Positions 31,762-43,470 of a DNA stretch of 64,000 nucleotides are shown here, in pieces. How positions within the stretch are numbered: the first letter of the stretch is position 1; the number at the start of each line of letters is the position of its first letter. The notes under the pieces were generated by a model, which saw only the letters and a list, made by a program, of their open reading frames with translations, did no database searches and was not told the DNA's origin. The stretch is from Doryteuthis pealeii (Eukaryota; Mollusca; Cephalopoda; Myopsida; Loliginidae): positions 91,805,530 through 91,869,529 of the forward strand of contig CM042141.1 of assembly GCA_023376005.1 (NCBI GenBank), in the 5' to 3' direction. The translations under genes were made by a program, and so were the position numbers.

Positions 31762-32246
31762 AGCAGTGAACGTGGACCACCTTCTGGTAGATTTGGCAGT
31801 CCCAGCAGATCGCAGGGTGAAGGTGATAGAAAACGGTGAGATAAACAATTATCTGGAGCTTACCAGAGAATTGCAAAAACAACAACAAACAAAAAAACAA
31901 AAAGCAAAAAACAAACAAACTGTAGAATATGAAAATGAAAGTTATACCAATTGTAGATAGTGGCTTTGGAACGGTCCCCAAAAGTCTAGAAAATAGACTG
32001 GAACAATTGAAAATCAAAGGAAGGATCGATTTCATCCAGCATTGTTAAGATCGGCTCATATCCGACAGTTTTTTTTTCAATTCTCAGTCAAGGTCCAATT
32101 ATTTGTTTATCTTTTCATTTTCTTTCGCCTTTACCTTGTGATCGGCTTGAATATTCAGAAGAGTCCCGGAGATCTGAGGAGACGTCATTCAGACTCCAGT
32201 GAATGGCTATGAGCTAACGATGGTATGGAAAACTCACAAGGAATGA
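31762..32246 (+). pseudogene. RLE-type LINE endonuclease fragment
   Basis: LLVDLAVPADRRVKVIENG, LELTRELQK, then after an A-rich insertion VEYENESYTNC-type sequence and CTAGAAAATAGACTGG. The DNA still aligns with the 28238 and 32845 copies to the 3' end GGAAAACTCACAAGGAATG. Multiple frame breaks. Confidence 0.7.
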
Positions 32247-32250
32247 AACA

Positions 32251-32298
<48 letters not shown>

Positions 32299-32318
32299 TA
32301 CTCCTTATAATAATAATG

Positions 32319-32370
<52 letters not shown>

Positions 32371-32396
32371 GAAGAAGAAGAAGAAGAAGATGAAGA
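32247..32396. repeat. (TTA)n, (TAA)n and (GAA)n microsatellites
   Basis: (TTA)n at 32250-32297 followed by TACTCCTTA, which is the reversed 3' end (AAGGAGT) of the RLE element. This tract is therefore the tail of an opposite-strand fragment. Then (AAT)n and (GAA)n to 32396. Confidence 0.85.
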
Positions 32397-32793
32397 AGTG
32401 ATGCACAAACCTGAATCTGTCCTGGCATAAAATTCTCTGGGACTTTGAGATAAAGACGGATCAAGTATCCCGGTCAGGAGACAAGACCTAGTGTAAATCA
32501 ACAATAACAAGAAAACTTGTCACCTCGTGGATTTTGCCGTCCCTGTAGGTTACTGAGTGAAAGTGAAAGAATGCGAAAAGGATCTTATCATCGGACATAG
32601 AAAAAACACGAAGGTACAGGTCGTACCAATTTGCAAATTGGTGCACTTGGAACGGTCTCCGTAGGTGAGAGGAATAATCGAGACCATCCACACTGTAGCC
32701 TTTTAAAGATCCGCTAGAATATTCAGAAGAGTCCTGGAGACCCGAGGAGACTGTTGTCACTTCAGACTCCATGAAAAACTCACAGCGGAGTGA

Positions 32794-32796
<3 letters not shown>
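32397..32796 (+). pseudogene. RLE-type LINE endonuclease fragment
   Basis: Starts with HKILWDFEIKTD-encoding DNA, then GRQD-type sequence (AGGAGACAAGACCTAGTG), a decayed centre, then GAATATTCAGAAGAGTCCTG, and the 3' end GAAAAACTCACAGCGGAGTG directly joined to (AAT)n. Confidence 0.7.

Positions 32797-32845
<49 letters not shown>
32797..32845 (+). repeat. (AAT)n 3' tail of an RLE LINE copy
   Basis: About 16 units immediately after GGAGTGAA and immediately before the next truncated copy. Confidence 0.9.
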
Positions 32846-32846
<1 letters not shown>

Positions 32847-33135
32847 AAAGATAGACAAATACCTGGACCTTGCCTGAGAATTGAAAAAGCTGTGGAATAT
32901 GAGGGTCAAAGTAAACCAATTGTAGTTAGTGCACTTGGAACGGTCCCATAAAACTTGAAAAAAGACTGGAGGATCTGGAAATCAGAGGAAGAATTGAGAC
33001 CATGCAGACTACTGCATTACTACAATCAGCTAGAATACTCAGAAGAGTCCTGGAGACCTGAGGAGACTTGTTGTCACTCAGTCTTCAGTGAAATACCATC
33101 AGCTAACGCTGGTGTGAAAAACTCGCAAGGAGTGA

Positions 33136-33136
<1 letters not shown>
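32846..33136 (+). pseudogene. RLE-type LINE endonuclease fragment, 5'-truncated at (AAT)n
   Basis: Begins inside the coding sequence at GAAAAGATAGACAAATACC (the KYLDL region). It continues with KLEKRLEDLEIRGRIET-type DNA and ends GTGAAAAACTCGCAAGGAGTG, then (AAT)n at 33137-33173. A clean junction with the preceding AAT tract indicates insertion into it. Confidence 0.75.

Positions 33137-33173
<37 letters not shown>
33137..33173 (+). repeat. (AAT)n 3' tail of an RLE LINE copy
   Basis: About 12 units after GGAGTGAA. The poly-Tyr frame on the minus strand is a repeat translation. Confidence 0.92.
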
Positions 33174-33175
<2 letters not shown>

Positions 33176-33655
33176 TTCGACAGGACATTTGCTGCAATGA
33201 AATACCTCCCCCGCGAAAAAAACTCCCCCAAAAAACAAAAAAAAACAAAAAACACCCCCAAACATCAAAAGCTTGTGAAAAAGTAATACCCTTGAAACAA
33301 AAGTGTCTTGTGACTTTATTTACATAGCACGAGGTACAATAACATCCTGTGACCTGCTGAGAGATCTTCCGTATTTCTTTAAACAAAATCCCGTCTTAAT
33401 GTAATTCTAATCAAAAGCCGTTTTGAAAATGGAGAAGAATGGAAAGGGGAAGATTAACATCATCTTTGAATCTACACTTACGACATACCCTAATCAAATA
33501 AAAAAAAAACACAACCTTGTGTAAGAAAACCACATCTGTGCGCATGCGTGCGCGTACATGTATTCCTATTTGACAGCATATTGGATACCTAGACATTGAA
33601 GCATGAATTCGGGCCCCTCGTTGTGAAGTAATAGCAATTTAGTTTGCTTCGGTTT
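33174..33655. other. Unassigned sequence
   Basis: A- and C-rich stretch at 33205-33265, then AT-rich sequence. A (GCGT)-like patch is at 33540-33560. No gene is seen. Confidence 0.4.
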
Positions 33656-33659
33656 ATTT

Positions 33660-33830
33660 CATTCAGTAGAGTGTCGGACGAGGAACCGAAAGGTTTCAAG
33701 TTCGATACCGGCCCGCGCTCCGCCTCAGACGCCAAAAACAATCTCCTTGGTCTAGCGCTAATGAAAAGGAGATAGACTCCATCACTGTCTGGCTGATATC
33801 GACTTGAAGCCCTCCCGACGACTTACTTTG
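33660..33830 (+). mobile_element. SINE family A, 5'-damaged copy
   Basis: Plus-strand copy with a B-box-like GTTCGATACC and the body motif CAATCTCCTTGGTCTAGC. The A-box half is partly degraded. Confidence 0.7.
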
Positions 33831-34445
33831 TTTTATAGTATATCGTGGGTTATTTAATGCCATGTATACCAGCAAAAAAAAAAAAATGTGCTGTTTGGGC
33901 ACAAGTATTTAAGTTTTAATATAATTAGATATTTATATTAAATTAGAAAGATTAATGAAATAAAAACGAACGCAAAAAAAGATGACACTTATATTTACTT
34001 AATTCTAATTGATTTCAAATAAAATTATAAAATTATAAAAATATTATAAAATTATATAAATTATACATAGATTGCTTTTAAATACGTTGAGAATAAAACA
34101 ATAAAATTAGAAAATCAATAACACTAAGTAGTTATTTATTAAACCCGTTTATTAAAACCAGTATACAAATTAACCACACTGTATGTAAACCTTTATTTCT
34201 TAGTGATATGTAAGACACATTGTAGGATTTTAAACACATTAATAATAAGGCTGTTTTGAGGCAATTCTATCTCAGCTAGACCTTCATAGAGACATTGTTA
34301 ATAAATAAGATGTTAATTAAGAGTAAATAATGATTATTTAGTAAATATTGAGAATATAACGTGAATAACTTAGGGAACTGTGACGTTGGTGGTGATATAG
34401 TTTCGGTTACAGACAGACACACAATCTCCATTATGATAAGATTTA
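33831..34445. other. Unassigned, very AT-rich sequence with family J piece
   Basis: 34375-34440 is family J reversed (TAGTTTCGGTTACAGACAG, ACAATCTCCATTATGATAAG). Similarity to the 24 kb J copy continues weakly upstream for about 60 bp. Confidence 0.45.
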
Positions 34446-34449
34446 CCAA

Positions 34450-34712
34450 ACTCCCTCACGAGTAGGATGCGACACAAAGTCAATTTCATAAGGGGAGTTT
34501 AACAAGTTTGAATTCAGAATTTCCCTTCTAGACTGGTTGCTGTACCAAGGTTTAAGAGTCCAGAGTTCCCTACTATTTACCCATAGCTGGAGGTAGAATG
34601 ATCGAATTCATACCTTTTCCAAGAATATTAGGGCTTTGTGAAAAGCAAACAGCCTCGTCCAGGATTTGAAGTCGAGTTGCTATGTCCATTTCCTACGACG
34701 ATAACGATTGTA
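34450..34712 (-). mobile_element. SINE family B copy
   Basis: CTCACGAGTAGGATGCGAC, GAATTCAGAATTTCCC, CCCATAGCTGGAGGTAG, AGGGCTTTGTGAAAAGC, TATGTCCATTTCCTACGACG. Near full length, diverged. Confidence 0.72.
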
Positions 34713-34766
34713 TCTCATTTAGAAGAAAAGTAGTGGTACTATTTTAGCCCATAGTTGGGTCCTTCA

Positions 34767-34862
34767 GATTTGGTTAGGTAACCAGCCTGGAGGAAAATTC
34801 TGAATTCAAACCAGCTTTACTCCGCTTAGAAAAAGACCCTATGCCACATCCTGTGGTGGACA
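34767..34862 (+). mobile_element. SINE family B tail fragment
   Basis: GGTAACCAGCCTGGAGG, AATTCTGAATTCAAACCAG, CTTTACTCCGCTTAG, GCCACATCCTG. Confidence 0.6.
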
Positions 34863-35159
34863 TATTGACTAAATACATACTTGAAGCTTTGTTCGTTTAA
34901 GAGTTCTCCTAGACCGGTTGCCTTGCTAAACTTAACTTATTGCCTACTTTAAACCGCTCACATCGGCTTTCCCACCACTGCAATTCTGCTGAGAGCCGCT
35001 GTCAACGGCTCTCGCACGTGTCACATTATAATTCGCAGAACTCAGAGTACAATGATAATAGGACTTTATCTTAATAGAATGAGTCCTGAGGTAGATAATG
35101 AACTTTGAAATATCCCATCATACAGGTAAAATATACCAATAAAATTTGGTACATTCGGC

Positions 35160-35345
35160 GGGGGGATTTTGTAAGGCTAGGTGCTAAAAAACCCAGTCTA
35201 CTCTACCCTTTATCCATAGTAGGAGGGTAAACAGGCGGTTTCACGGCTTTTACCAAGGGCACTTGCGTGGAATACAACGCAAACAGCTTCGGCTAGGACT
35301 TGAACCCAGGTTGCTGATGTTATTTTCATATGACGATAATGGTTA
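35160..35345 (-). mobile_element. Degenerate SINE B-like copy
   Basis: CCCAGTCTACTCTACCC, TTTATCCATAGTAGGAGGG, GGACTTGAACCCAGGTTGC. Confidence 0.5.
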
Positions 35346-35469
35346 AACGAAGCACATAAACATTTACAAATTAATCAAATTTCGGCTTTAGATAACCCAT
35401 AAAGAGTTGATATCAAAATTTTTGACAAAAACGACAAAGAACTGGAAACCCTTGTAAAGACCATGAAAA

Positions 35470-35690
35470 TATAAGAATTGAAATTGGCATCGAAAGATGT
35501 ACCAGACTCATTTTGCTCGCAGGATTTGTTCAAGATAGCACGAAACATCCTTGTCTAGTTCATATGTAGACTTTTCTCCAAAAGTTTCGTTACAGTCCAA
35601 GTGGTGCAGCTATACAGTAGCACTAACACGCCGACAGATTAGAAGAATTCTCGCTTTATCTTATCAGAGAGATCAGAATTCTATATGATC
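35470..35690 (-). pseudogene. LINE reverse-transcriptase C-terminal fragment
   Basis: Minus strand reads KREFF-stop-SVGVLVLLYSCTTWTV, TKLLEKSLHM and TRMFRAILNKS. This is the common LINE phrase SVLLYGCTTWTLTKRLEKKLDGNYTRMLRAILNKSW found just after the reverse transcriptase domain. One internal stop and a frame break. Related fragments are at 45905-46285 and 61500-61720, all on the minus strand. Confidence 0.8.
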
Positions 35691-36218
35691 GATAATTTGT
35701 CAATAGCATCTCACGCATTTTCTATGTGTATATTGTCATCGCTTTCTACTCTATTTGTCAAAATACGGTTATGAAACCTTTTCTCTAAATACATTTCATC
35801 ACTTCGTTCATTCTAAAAACATCATTGTTCAGACAATATTTTTATCAGTTTATCAGCGGTAGTGTCACAAGAGTTGCACTGGATTTCAGCATCACACCAC
35901 TTAGGGATTCCGGCTCCTGATTTGTTTTCGGGGGTTACTGCCCTAGCCTTTCCTTGGGATGGGGCAGAGCCGCTAGGCAGTAGAGGTTTTGTGTAGTATA
36001 CTTTTCTTTCACTTAGATGAGTTGCCGACCAAGGCTAAGCCATTTGAGGATTTATGTAAGCAGTAAGTATCTCAATCCTACTACTGTCGGTATTTAAGGA
36101 AATATGTCTGGAAGAAGGTTTGTTGCACATTAAAGTAGAGTAAGAAAGGAATGGGAAGTGAAAAAGGGAAACAAACATTGTCTAATCTTTTTTATATAAA
36201 TTTGAAGAGAGTGTGCGA
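35691..36218. other. Unassigned sequence
   Basis: Nothing beyond low-similarity remnants; no domain in any frame. Confidence 0.4.
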
Positions 36219-36221
36219 ATG

Positions 36222-36311
<90 letters not shown>

Positions 36312-36313
36312 AT
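36219..36313. repeat. (TA)n-(GA)n microsatellite
   Basis: Interrupted TATATA then about 60 bp of GAGA. Confidence 0.93.
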
Positions 36314-36649
36314 GAGGAAATGAAGATGTTTTTATTCATAATCTTAAATATCACTTGAAAATTTTAAAATCCTTCCGCGTGTCATTATCTTCTATGATGT
36401 ATTTATTTATTTATTTATTTTCTCAACGCGGACTGATTCCCCCTGGCCCCAGTCTGTCTCCCTCCTTTGCCAGACACTTTGCCCAATTCTAGCAGCAGCA
36501 GCAGCAATTGTAACCCCTTCTAACCCCTTCTTCTCTGATTAACAAACAGGTTACACTGACATTGACTGATTTTTTATTCTTCGCATTATAAAATCTTCCC
36601 ACGCCTTTTCTTCTCTCATCACTTCCCTTAGATTCTTCCTTTCATAATT

Positions 36650-36991
36650 TCATTCTATTTCTTTCTTTCTTTCTTTCTTTTTTTTCTTTCTTTTTTTCTT
36701 TCTTTTTTTCTTTTCTTCTTTCTTTCTTTCTTCTTTCTTCTTTCTTCTTTCTTTTAGTCTTTCTCTTTCAACCTTTTCTTTTTTTCTTTTTCTTTTCTTT
36801 CCAAGTCTTCTGGCTCTTTCTTTTTCCTCATAAAATGTCTCTTTTTCTTCCTTCTTCTTTCTTTCTTTCTTTCTTTCTTTCTTTTCTTTCTTCTTTCTTT
36901 CTTTTTCCTACATTTCTTTTTTCTTTTCTTCGTTCTTCATGTTTTACTCCCCCTTTGATTTTTCTTTCTTTCTTTCGTTTCTTTTAGTTCT

Positions 36992-37027
<36 letters not shown>

Positions 37028-37869
37028 TTAGTTATCTTTTTATTCTTCTGTCTTTCTTCTTTTTACTACATATCTTTTATTTTATTTTCTATGCTTCTTC
37101 AACATGTCTGCTTTTCTTTTCAAGCAAGTCTTTTTCTTCCTCCTTCCCATTTCTTTCTTCTTTCGTCTTTCTTTTTTTCTTTCTTTCTTCTTTCTTTCTT
37201 TCTCCTACATTCTTTTTTTTTGTTCTTCCTTGTTTACTTACTCTTTTCCTTCTTTCTTCTTCTTTCTTTCTTTCTTTCTTTTAGTCTTTTCTTTCTTTCA
37301 ACCTTTTCTTTTTTTTTCTTTTTTCTTTATATTTTTTCCACTTATATTTATTTGTTTCTTTTTCCTACATTTCTTTCTTTATTTCTTTTTTTTTCTGCGC
37401 TTTCTTTTGTGATTTTCTTTTCAAACAATTCTTTCTTTCTTCTCATTTCTTTCTTTTTTTTTAGTTATTTCATTCTCTCCTTCTTTTATTCATTTATCTA
37501 TTTATTATTCTTTTTCCTACATTTCTTCATTTCCTGGTTTTTCCTCTTTGTACCTATCATTATATTTTACAATTATTTTTCATTTTCTATACTTTCTTCT
37601 TTCTCTTTTCACACAATGCTTTTCCTTCTTTCTTTCTTTTCTTTCTTTCTTTCTTTCTTTCTTTCTCGATTTACCTATCTTTATATCCTCGATGTCTTTC
37701 TCTTTTTCTGCATTTTTTCCTCTTTCTTTTTCTTTCTTCTTTTCTTTCTTTTTTCTTTCTTTCTTTTTTTCTTTTTTTCTTTCTTTATTTACCTATCCTT
37801 ATATTCCATATTTCCTTTTCATTTTCTATGCTTTCTTTTTCTATGTCTTTCTTTTTTCACACAAGTTTT

Positions 37870-37905
<36 letters not shown>

Positions 37906-38175
37906 GCTTTCTTGCTTTCTTTCTTTACTCTTTTTTACATTTTTCCTCGTTTTACCTATCCTCAATTTCATATTTCCTCAACGATATTAATTTTTCTTCT
38001 TCCGTCTCTTTCTTTCACTCAAGTCGTTCATTCTTCTTTCTTTCTTTCTCCCTTCCTTTCTTTCTCTTTTTTCTAATGTTTTTCGTTTTACCTTATCCTA
38101 TTTCTATCATTCCGCCTCAGTCTCTCTCTCTCTCTCACTCTCTCTCTCCCTCTCTCTCTCTCCCCCCTCTCTCTC

Positions 38176-38206
<31 letters not shown>

Positions 38207-38215
38207 AGTCCTTCA
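36650..38215. repeat. 1.5-kb polypyrimidine tract, (CTTT)n and (CT)n
   Basis: Degenerate TTTCTTTC blocks with occasional TTCCTACATTTC and TTTACCTATCCTTATATTCC phrases that recur several times, so part of it is a longer tandem unit. Ends in (CT)n at 38120-38207. The 299- and 233-codon frames are Phe/Ser/Leu repeat translations. Confidence 0.95.
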
Positions 38216-38289
38216 GCACCTCGTTATTTTTACTCAAAACACTTACTGACATCTTATAACCCTTTATCTCTTCTCGCAATAAAAGCTGA

Positions 38290-38370
38290 TTTCTTCTTCT
38301 TCTTCTTCTTCTTCTTCTTCTTCTTCTTCTTTTCTTTTTTTCTTCTTTCTTCTTCTTCTTCTTCTTCTTG
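38290..38370. repeat. (CTT)n microsatellite
   Basis: Two CTT blocks around a T-rich interruption. Confidence 0.95.
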
Positions 38371-39335
38371 TCACTGAATGCAAATTTAATTGCAGACCCT
38401 ATTAAATGTGCGCCTGTGTTTGCCAATATAATTTCGCGCACGTCAAACTATCAGCATTTAATACACTACCCCATTATCACGAGTATTGTAATAGAGACCC
38501 AAAACTATTTCATGGGCAGATTGCAATGGGACAAAGAAACAGAAAACGAAGACAGAAATAAATAAGATGAAAATGTCTATGTAAACTGAGACACAGAAAG
38601 AGATATTATAATGATGAAAGATTTTACGCACAATAAACAAAAAAACAAACAAAAAAACAACAAAAAAACAAAAAATGAAGGGTTAAATGAGAGGTACAAG
38701 ATGTGTAGAAATCTTATCCATGGTCCCTAAAAAATAGAAGACTTATACCCTTGTCTATCTTGTATATGATGTTACATTATGGTAGCGAAGTTAAGCAGCG
38801 ATGAGCCTATTCTATTACTTAATTAGGCGACCTCTTATGCAATAGCAAATACTGTAACTAACCTTTAATTTACTCAAAATGACTTGATTCAGCATTAAAT
38901 TACCCGAAAAGGGTTGATATGCCGTAAAACAATAATCAACTAATCAACATTATGGTAGAATATAAAAATAAAAATAACGGTAATTCTAAATTTACAGTGC
39001 TTGGCATTTCGCTGATTCTGGTGACTGTTCCCTGGTTGTTCAGTTCGGTTCGTGTGAGCGGGAGATAAACCTGGAATTTAGAGAGTACTTTATTAGGTTT
39101 TGAAGGAGACCTTTGTCTTCAAGGTGGCTATTTCTTCTGTGCGTGATGGTTAACTTTGGTTGAATAAAGACGTCTGAAAAAATATGCAAATATTTCTGTT
39201 CGTTACTAAACACAACAACGGCCACAGAGATAAAGAAGTCCCAAGAACCGTAAGAGTGGAGACGAGAAAGACAGAGAGGAAAATCAGCCCGAGATAGAAA
39301 AGATAGCAGAGATGTCAGGTCAGTAGAGAAGAGAC
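38371..39335. other. Unassigned sequence before the duplicated segment
   Basis: At 38895-38945 lies a family C tail scrap (AAAAGGGTTGATATGCCGTA). The interval 39000-39335 has a 99-codon minus-strand frame and a GAATAAAGACG signal-like phrase, possibly LTR-related, but nothing firm. Confidence 0.4.
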
Positions 39336-40200
39336 ACAAGACGATAGAAGCTAAGTACTATAATAATAATAGAAGAAGTAAAGGGCTATACAACATGTGG
39401 GACTAAATGTGATTTTACATGTCTATTCGGCTGTGATTTTCGAGCTTTCTTTCACAGTTCTCTTTGCCCAATTTACTGTGATATGAAGTAAGTAAAGTCG
39501 TCATGGTGGCTTAAAGTCGGTACCAACCAAACAACCTTTTCACTTGTGCTAGACCGAGGAGATTGTTTTCGTGTCAGAGGTGGAGCGTCACACCTACCAC
39601 CAGTTCCTCACTTTACCGTACAGATCCCTGTGCTACTCATACACTGAGTTGACGAGGGTCGGTACCGAACCCGGAATCTTGCGGTTTCTAGTCGGACGCT
39701 CTACCGACTGAGCTAAACCGGCCCTCTAGCTCAGAGGACTGTGATATATTCAGTATTAAATTGGTGTCAATACAAACATTCTGACTGATTTTAAATTTTA
39801 ATCTTTGAAAATTACAAAATATCGAACAATTTGCACACGTAGGCCATCTTTTATCTACCGATTCACAAAAATCCATATTCAAACACACACATACAAACAC
39901 ACATACACACACACACATACACACACACACATACACACTCATCTATATGAATATATATGTGTTTATGTGTATTGAGTATATATATAAGTACATATATATA
40001 TGTAATTATATATATGTACTTATTATATATATATATATAATATATATAGATATATATATATATATCCTGGACGAGGCTTTTTTTGCATTTCATATACAGC
40101 TAATACCATTGGGAAAGGTATGCATCCAAACTAATCTCCCTCCAGCCATCGGTAGAATATTAGGGCAACAGAAGAGTAATCTGATTGGTAACCAGTCTAG

Positions 40201-40236
<36 letters not shown>

Positions 40237-40260
40237 ATATATATATATATATATGGAGTA
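39336..40260 (+). repeat. 3' copy of the duplicated ~0.9-kb segment
   Basis: Matches 1-910 in the same orientation, beginning at ACAAGACGATAGAAGC and ending in (TA)n. It contains SINE-A on the minus strand (about 39499-39723), (CA)n and a SINE-B piece (about 40065-40200). The 39000-39335 sequence directly upstream is not seen elsewhere in the window. Confidence 0.85.
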
Positions 40261-40637
40261 AATATGGAAAATAAATCCGACAATGTAAAGAAAAATTTAA
40301 AAAAACAAGGGTTCCGAAAATGGGAGAATTTAATTATCTATGTTTAAACATTTCGTTACATGAATCTATCAGATGTATCTTGGATGAAAAAATGATGGCA
40401 TGTTTATATATATGGACAGAAGATGAAAAATACTTTTTAATTATGTAACTGTATTTTGATCAGCGTTTTATTTGAAAGGCAAGTCGCGATCCACGCATCG
40501 AAGATGTCATGACGCGTGACGGCAACTCGAAGAAATGCAAAAGACGGGAAAAATATTAATGGACTGATTATTTTTAAAGAACAACGAAACAAAGGGGAAT
40601 GATAACTAAATAAAATAAATTAAATGAAAGCCTGATT
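40261..40637. other. Unassigned sequence
   Basis: Starts with AAATAAATCCGAC, the reverse of the GTCGGATTCATTT phrase that follows both hairpins at 58 and 59 kb, so an end of that family lies here next to (TA)n. Confidence 0.45.
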
Positions 40638-40852
40638 TAGTAATTATTTAACACTATTTTATCTAGAAACGGAATATATTAAAGAATCCATGTTGATTAT
40701 TAAGGAAGCAAAATAGTGGGTAAAATAATTTACAAAATCACCAGGCTGCATTTAATTAATTTATTTAGGTTATATTCCCACTTTTCCTTAATAATCAACA
40801 GGATTCTTTAATATATCTCCGTTTCTAATAAAAGATGTTAAATAATACTAAT
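40638..40852. mobile_element. Fold-back MITE, ~215 bp
   Basis: Arms about 40640-40722 and 40770-40852 are reverse complements (TAGAAACGGAATATATTAAAG and its partner CTTTAATATATCTCCGTTTC; GTTGATTATTAAGGAAG and partner). The loop of about 45 bp is AT-rich. Directly abuts a family H copy. Confidence 0.78.
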
Positions 40853-40856
40853 ACTA

Positions 40857-41080
40857 CTGATTGGCTCCCGATTACGACAAGAAGGTTCCCGAGCTGAGAT
40901 GGTTTCCGAGTTTCCGACAAGAAAGTTCCTGAGTCCGAAAAGAAGGTTCCCGAGTCCGAGAAGGTCCCGAGCCGACAAGAAATACCTGAAGAAGCCGGAG
41001 GGACATCAGCCGAAAACGTTGCTTACAATAACATGAAGATGAGGACAATAGTACGAATAACGCAGATCATACTAGTAATA
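40857..41080 (-). mobile_element. Family H right-arm fragment
   Basis: GGCTCCCGATTACGACAAG, several CCCGAGTCCGANAAG units, ATACCTGAAGAAGCCGGAGG, a damaged core (CCGAAAACGTTGC) and AGGACAATAGTACGAATAACG. Several single-base indels make it older or error-prone. Confidence 0.75.
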
Positions 41081-41191
41081 TATCATTCACAGGAAAGTGA
41101 ATTAATGCCATATAGGGAAACCAGTACTGCTTTTAGACACATTATCGATCATATTAAATCTGATCTTAATGATAGGTTAAACACGACCACA

Positions 41192-41226
<35 letters not shown>
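41192..41226. repeat. (CA)n microsatellite
   Basis: About 34 bp of CACACA, with looser CA-rich sequence to 41290. Confidence 0.93.
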
Positions 41227-41227
<1 letters not shown>

Positions 41228-41290
41228 CATATGGAATGCACACACATTATACTGAATGCACTAAATACACACATGCACACACACATAGAT

Positions 41291-41940
41291 CCACACAGAC
41301 CTATTATAATTATTCCGACCATGTCAAGCTACGAGAGCAATCGATATCACAGAAGCCTAAATCACACTTATAAACCAATCTCTAATTCGTATCTAATAAT
41401 TTATTGTTATAATTTTACACACAGTTGATAGCATTTTTTTTTTATCATTTTAGAAGATGCAAAGTCATAAATTGTGAACGTACCTGTAAGTTAGAAGATT
41501 TAAATTAAGATCTGTTGATTTAAAATCAAGGGTTCTCCATGGAAAATTACCAGTGACATTATAACCTTTTGATCCCTTGAAAACGGGCCATGAAAGTCAC
41601 ACGAGAATAAGTTGAGTTAATTAAGCAGATCCGACCCAGTTTTGAAGGAGAACAGACGTGTTGTTGGCTCTCCCGGTTTCGGTCTCTCCCCGCGGCGGAA
41701 TCAAATATGGGCTAAGAAGAATAAATAAAAGCAAAACAAAGTCTTATGAAAATTATTAACCAATGTTAAGCCCAGCCCAGAAGAAGAATTAAGAAGGAAA
41801 GTCAACCCCAGCAGTATACTGATACCTTTTACTTGCACCATTGTTTGAGGAAATAGCATCAAAAATCGTTTACTAAAATGCATTAAAAATTCTCGTCTTC
41901 GCAAAATTTAGCCTTTAGAAAACGAGGATTTTTGTGCATT
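41291..41940. other. Unassigned sequence
   Basis: No gene or known repeat. 41640-41700 is locally GC-rich (CTCCCCGCGGCGG). Confidence 0.4.
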
Positions 41941-41944
41941 TTAG

Positions 41945-42001
<57 letters not shown>

Positions 42002-42003
42002 TT
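41945..42003. repeat. (AAT)n microsatellite
   Basis: About 19 units. A second, interrupted AAT tract lies at 42137-42177. Neither is attached to a recognisable RLE LINE end. Confidence 0.95.
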
Positions 42004-42574
42004 TCACATACTTTCCTTCATCTTTAATTCCTATTTTGTATCATGCTGTTCCTCGCTGTTGTAAAAATGATGTCGCGTGTGTTGCCATAAAAAAAGCAAC
42101 TAACATTAAAAGCTGAAAGAAAATACGACTCAAAATAATAATAATAATAATAATTATAATAATAATAATAATAATGTTTAATGTGAAAAATAAAAATTCT
42201 TGGAAACACATTGACGTCTCTTTTATGCTTAATTAAAAATACATATTTTTGTTCCTTTTTCCATGTGGAGAATGCCTCATTTCACTGCCAAATGTCACTT
42301 ACTTTAGTGCATAAAGATTCCTGACCATAAACTATGCATAATTAATTGGACGCCTAAACTTTTAAGTTGTAGATTGACACGTATTACGTGCAATTAATAT
42401 AATGTATAAATTCTTAGAAACGAGATATCAGCTTACTTAAAACACCTGCTGTTCCTAAGTAATCACCCATCAAAATATTGCTGTTTTGGTTACTTAAAAA
42501 AACAACTTAATCGTAAGTCCATAGATGTATAATGTTTCATTAACTCGATAAAAAAAGTAAAGTTAGAGGAGTGG

Positions 42575-42812
42575 CCTATTGTGTTCATCAATCGGACAGT
42601 GAGGGAGTCAATTCCCTTTTCGGTAGCACAAGACCAGGGAGATTATTTTGCTAAGGTGAAGCGTCACACCTATCGTCAGTTCCCTACTTTACCACAAAGA
42701 TCAAATACCCAATCTGTGCTATTCATGCGCTGAGTTGGCGGGGACCCGTGTCGAACCAGGAACGCTTGCAATTCTCGGCAGGTACTCTACCAACTGAGCT
42801 AAACCGTAGTTG
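42575..42812 (-). mobile_element. SINE family A copy
   Basis: Body and tRNA-like head both recognisable (CTCTACCAACTGAGCTAAACC is the reversed A-box region). Diverged about 15 percent from the 160-390 copy by eye. Confidence 0.72.
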
Positions 42813-42944
42813 TTTTAAATAAATTCTGAATTGAGCCAAACGATTGATTGGCTGATTCTAACAACATGTCAAACTGTCTGGCCTTATTCTATGCTTCGAT
42901 GTTAGGGGACCGCCTACATTTTACGTTTATTTTGTATTATTTGG

Positions 42945-43470
42945 ATCTTTCGGGTTGTTGTCCTCATCTTTATTATTATATACACAACGTTTCGGTCGAT
43001 ATGCTCTTTGGTCTTCTTCAGGTGTTTCTTGGAAGTCGGAAATCTTTTATTCAAACTCGGAAACCTTTTCAAACACGGGAGACTTCACGGAACTTTGAAC
43101 CGAACTCTTTATTCAACCCACCGGGGTAGACTGTTCTCATTCCGCCAACCATAACCGGGTACAAGTGTTAAGCTATGTTAACTATTCTATGTTATCATCG
43201 GTTTTGAATAGGATTGAACCTGCAGCCCACAGATGATTGTCACTTAGAACTGTATTAACTCAACCTCTATATCCATTGCACCATATGTTTAACGACATGA
43301 AGATTCCCGTGTTCAAAGAGAAGTTTTCCGAAGTCGACAAGAAACATGAAAAAGGGCGGAGGGTACATCGGTCGGAACGTTGTCTATATAACAATAAAGA
43401 TGAGGACAACAGTCTGAATAATTTAAATAATATAAATTATCAAGCCTCATCTAAAAAATTCAAACAAATT
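42945..43470 (+). mobile_element. Family H element, diverged subfamily
   Basis: Both arms present: left ATTATATACACAACGTTTCGG with GGTCTTCTTCAGGTGTTTC; right GAAAAAGGGCGGAGGGTAC with TCGGTCGGAACGTTG, then GATGAGGACAACAGTC and TCAAGCCTCATCTAAA. The tRNA-like segment (43210-43290) is retained. Same subfamily as 60955-61470. Confidence 0.75.

Noticed and set aside
39040..39339. 99-codon minus-strand frame as a gene
   Set aside because: No recognisable domain, no splice context and it ends in the duplicated segment. Possibly LTR or retroelement sequence but unsupported.
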